This document shows positions 62,071-64,000 of a stretch of DNA of 64,000 nucleotides, in pieces (within the stretch, counting starts at the first letter, position 1; every line of letters starts with the position of its first letter). Under the pieces are notes generated by a model. The model searched no databases, was not told the DNA's origin, and saw only the letters and a program-made list of their open reading frames with translations. Made by a program: the position numbers and the translations under genes. This stretch comes from Bradyrhizobium sp. BR13661 (GTDB taxonomy: Bacteria > Pseudomonadota > Alphaproteobacteria > Rhizobiales > Xanthobacteraceae), in the NCBI RefSeq assembly GCF_029892425.1, contig NZ_JARXWB010000039.1, positions 1-64,000 on the forward strand, read 5' to 3'.

Positions 62071-62409
62071 ATGATTAAGTTCCCTGGACCGCCACCTGTG
62101 GGCCCCGCTGACAGTTACTTCCATGCGGTCTGGATCGATGCCCAGGAGGATGAGCCAATCGAATGGTTCGACGAACTCGACGCATCTCGCTTGTCGATTC
62201 GTTGCGTCAGGAAGTACCGCGATGGCCGCCTCGAAGCATATAGCTATGCCAGCGGCAACTGGCGGGACGTCATGCCTGAGGGTTCATTCCCGCCGCTCGC
62301 GGTCATCAACAGAGACCCGCAGTTCGTTGCAAAGGAAATCTCGAAATCCGAATTCGAGTTCGTGTGGGATCAGGCAAAACGGTCTGCCATTGATCAGAGA
62401 ATGGGTTGA
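62071..62409 (+). CDS. DUF6881-like hypothetical protein
   Basis: The 112-residue soluble protein has the pattern YFHAVWIDAQEDEPIEWFDELD, followed by a hydrophobic-polar alternation (RCVRKYRDGRLEAYSYASG), FPPLAVINRDPQFVAKEIS and EFEFVWDQA. It resembles the DUF6881 family, some members of which sit beside toxin genes; I recall this only in outline. No toxin gene is visible next to it. Its base composition is less GC-rich than that of its neighbours, in a stretch that also holds gene debris. It may be a recent arrival. Confidence 0.6.
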   Translation: MIKFPGPPPVGPADSYFHAVWIDAQEDEPIEWFDELDASRLSIRCVRKYRDGRLEAYSYASGNWRDVMPEGSFPPLAVINRDPQFVAKEISKSEFEFVWDQAKRSAIDQRMG

Positions 62410-62478
62410 AATTTGCTATCCGATCAATTACTTGGATCCTAAATCCGAATAATTCAGATCAAGGTTCCAGCCGATCAC

Positions 62479-63798
62479 ATGGAAAGAGCGCCACGCATTT
62501 CATTCACGTCACTCGGCTGCCCCAAGGCATTGGTGGATTCCGAGCGCATCATCACGCGCCTGCGCGCGGAGGGCTACGAGCTCGCCCGCAAGCACGATGG
62601 GGCCGACATCGTCATCGTCAACACCTGTGGCTTCCTCGACAGCGCCAAGCAGGAATCGCTCGCCGCGATCGGTGAGGCCATGGCCGAGAACGGCAAGGTG
62701 ATCGTGACGGGCTGCATGGGCGCCGAGCCGGAGGCGATCGAGCAGGCCTATCCCGGCGTGCTCTCCATCACCGGTCCGCAGCAATATGAGAGCGTGCTGG
62801 ATGCCGTGCATCGCGCGCTGCCGCCGGCACACAATCCGCATCTCGACCTGATACCGCCGCAGGGCATCAAGCTCACGCCGCGGCACTACGCGTACCTGAA
62901 GATTTCCGAAGGCTGCAACAACCGCTGCACCTTCTGCATCATCCCGAAGCTGCGCGGCGACCTGGTCTCGCGTCCGGCCGACGACGTGCTGCGCGAGGCC
63001 GAGCGTCTGGTCGGCGCCGGCGTCAAGGAGCTCTTGGTGATCTCGCAGGACACCTCGGCCTATGGCGTCGATCTCAAATATGCCGAGAGCCCGTGGAAGG
63101 ACCGCCAGGTCCGCGCCAAATTCCTCGACCTCGCGCGCGAGCTCGGCGAGCTCGGGGCCTGGGTTCGCTTGCAATACGTCTACCCCTACCCGCATGTCGA
63201 CGAGGTCATCGCGCTGATGAACGAGGGCAAGGTGCTGCCCTATCTCGACATCCCGTTCCAGCATGCAAGCCCCGAGGTGCTGAAGGCGATGAAGCGCCCG
63301 GCCGCGCAGGACAAGACGCTGGCGCGCATCAAGCGCTGGCGCGAGGAATGCCCCGATCTCGCGCTGCGCTCGACCTTCATCGTCGGCTTCCCCGGCGAGA
63401 CCGATGCGGATTTTGCGTATCTGCTCGACTGGCTCGAGGAAGCCGAGATCGATCGGCTCGGTTGCTTCAAATACGAGCCGGTCGCCGGCGCCACCGCGAA
63501 CGCGATCGAGAACCCAGTGCCTGATGAGGTCAAGCAGGAGCGCTACAACGCGCTGATGGCCCGCCAGCAGAAGATCTCCGCGCGCAGGCTGAAGCGCAAG
63601 GTCGGCACGCGCCAGCAGATCATCATCGACGAGGTCGGGCCGACTGTTGCGAAGGGCCGGTCGAAGGCGGATGCGCCGGAGATCGACGGCGCGGTGTATC
63701 TCTCAAGCCGCCGGCCGCTACGTGTCGGCGAGATCGTCACTGCGAAGATCGAGCGCGCGGACCAGTACGATTTGCACGGCAGTGTCGCGGGGTTCTAG
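62479..63798 (+). CDS. rimO: Ribosomal protein S12 methylthiotransferase RimO
   Basis: The enzyme adds a methylthio group to an aspartate of ribosomal protein S12. The 439-residue product has the N-terminal UPF0004 domain (Cys14 in SLGCPKALVDSE and a later CGF and CMG), the radical-SAM cluster motif CNNRCTFCIIP near residue 150, and a C-terminal TRAM domain. The region GFPGETDADF and LGCFKYEPVAGA are typical for RimO rather than MiaB. It starts at 62479 and is transcribed alone. A REP-like palindrome lies 33 bases after the stop. Confidence 0.96.
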   Translation: MERAPRISFTSLGCPKALVDSERIITRLRAEGYELARKHDGADIVIVNTCGFLDSAKQESLAAIGEAMAENGKVIVTGCMGAEPEAIEQAYPGVLSITGPQQYESVLDAVHRALPPAHNPHLDLIPPQGIKLTPRHYAYLKISEGCNNRCTFCIIPKLRGDLVSRPADDVLREAERLVGAGVKELLVISQDTSAYGVDLKYAESPWKDRQVRAKFLDLARELGELGAWVRLQYVYPYPHVDEVIALMNEGKVLPYLDIPFQHASPEVLKAMKRPAAQDKTLARIKRWREECPDLALRSTFIVGFPGETDADFAYLLDWLEEAEIDRLGCFKYEPVAGATANAIENPVPDEVKQERYNALMARQQKISARRLKRKVGTRQQIIIDEVGPTVAKGRSKADAPEIDGAVYLSSRRPLRVGEIVTAKIERADQYDLHGSVAGF

Positions 63799-63830
63799 CA
63801 GCGCTTGTTGCGCGCAGACGTCCCCACACC

Positions 63831-63915
63831 GTCATGGCCGGGCTTGTCCCGGCCATCCACGCCAAAACGACGTAGACTGAAGAACGTGGATGCCCGGGAC
63901 AAGCCCGGGCATGAC
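63831..63915. repeat. REP-like element, 31-base imperfect inverted repeat
   Basis: The arm at 63831-63861 (starting GTCATGGCCGGG) matches the reverse complement of 63885-63915 (ending CGGGCATGAC) at 29 of 31 positions, with a 23-base spacer. Each arm is itself palindromic around a GGGACAAGCCC core. It lies just after rimO and resembles the repeats seen at many gene ends in Bradyrhizobium. The last 85 bases of the window beyond it hold no complete gene. Confidence 0.8.
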
Positions 63916-64000
63916 GACCTCTTACGAATGTTCGCGTGAGATAGCCCAGAGCCGCAGATCTATAGCTACGCCAGCCATTTCGGCACCCAGCGCTCCGGGC

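Overview
The window looks like chromosomal DNA of a Bradyrhizobium-type alphaproteobacterium. The evidence is high GC content with dense, mostly operonic coding, together with DUF3551, DUF1476 (ATPase zeta subunit) and DUF1993 proteins and many Tat-exported binding proteins. RIME/REP-like palindromes of the kind scattered through rhizobial genomes and a NasS-NasT nitrate-sensing pair next to a NirA-type reductase point the same way. I see no transposase, integrase, prophage, plasmid replication gene or CRISPR array. The genus is inferred from gene content, not from a marker gene.

Layout. (1) 0.3-5.0 kb: a TRAP transporter (DctP, fused DctQM) with an acyl-CoA synthetase, probably uptake and CoA activation of an organic acid. 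(2) 5.2-6.6 kb: an autotransporter-type barrel, ending against a RIME-like repeat. (3) 6.7-18 kb, minus strand: an MBL hydrolase and TatD, a hybrid histidine kinase, then metG-holB-tmk-dacC and rlpA, interrupted by a plus-strand epoxide hydrolase. MetG carries a histone-like Lys/Ala tail. (4) 18-26 kb: many small or exported proteins, including two tiny membrane peptides, the ATPase zeta subunit, an acyl carrier protein behind a Tat-like signal next to an exported alpha/beta hydrolase, and tRNA-Ser(UGA). (5) 26-34.4 kb: ilvD, then a complete peptide-type ABC importer with a TIM-barrel isomerase. (6) 34.9-40 kb: nadE, a PHA-synthase-like hydrolase and pncA (NAD salvage), with glk divergent. (7) 40-42 kb: small proteins, a FATGUY-class receiver and a Spy-like periplasmic protein. 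(8) 42.5-48 kb: a sugar ABC importer with a D-2-hydroxyacid dehydrogenase. (9) 48-53 kb: DUF1993, a periplasmic PheC-like dehydratase, a DUF2147 protein, a cupin and an RraA-like protein. (10) 53-55.6 kb: the 5-oxoprolinase operon pxpBCA. (11) 56-61.6 kb: nasT-nasS, a regulated leader, a siroheme nitrite/sulfite reductase and an Fe-S flavoprotein. (12) 61.6-64 kb: gene debris, a DUF6881-like protein, rimO and a REP-like palindrome.

The most coherent regulatory story is in region 11. A cytoplasmic nitrate sensor (NasS) and an ANTAR antiterminator (NasT) lie directly upstream of the reductase. The reductase leader contains a sigma-54-like promoter and an intrinsic-terminator-like stem whose tip is a hexaloop with A at position 1 and G at position 4, as ANTAR proteins require. 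The least explained system is the pair in region 4, an apparently exported acyl carrier protein beside an exported serine hydrolase.
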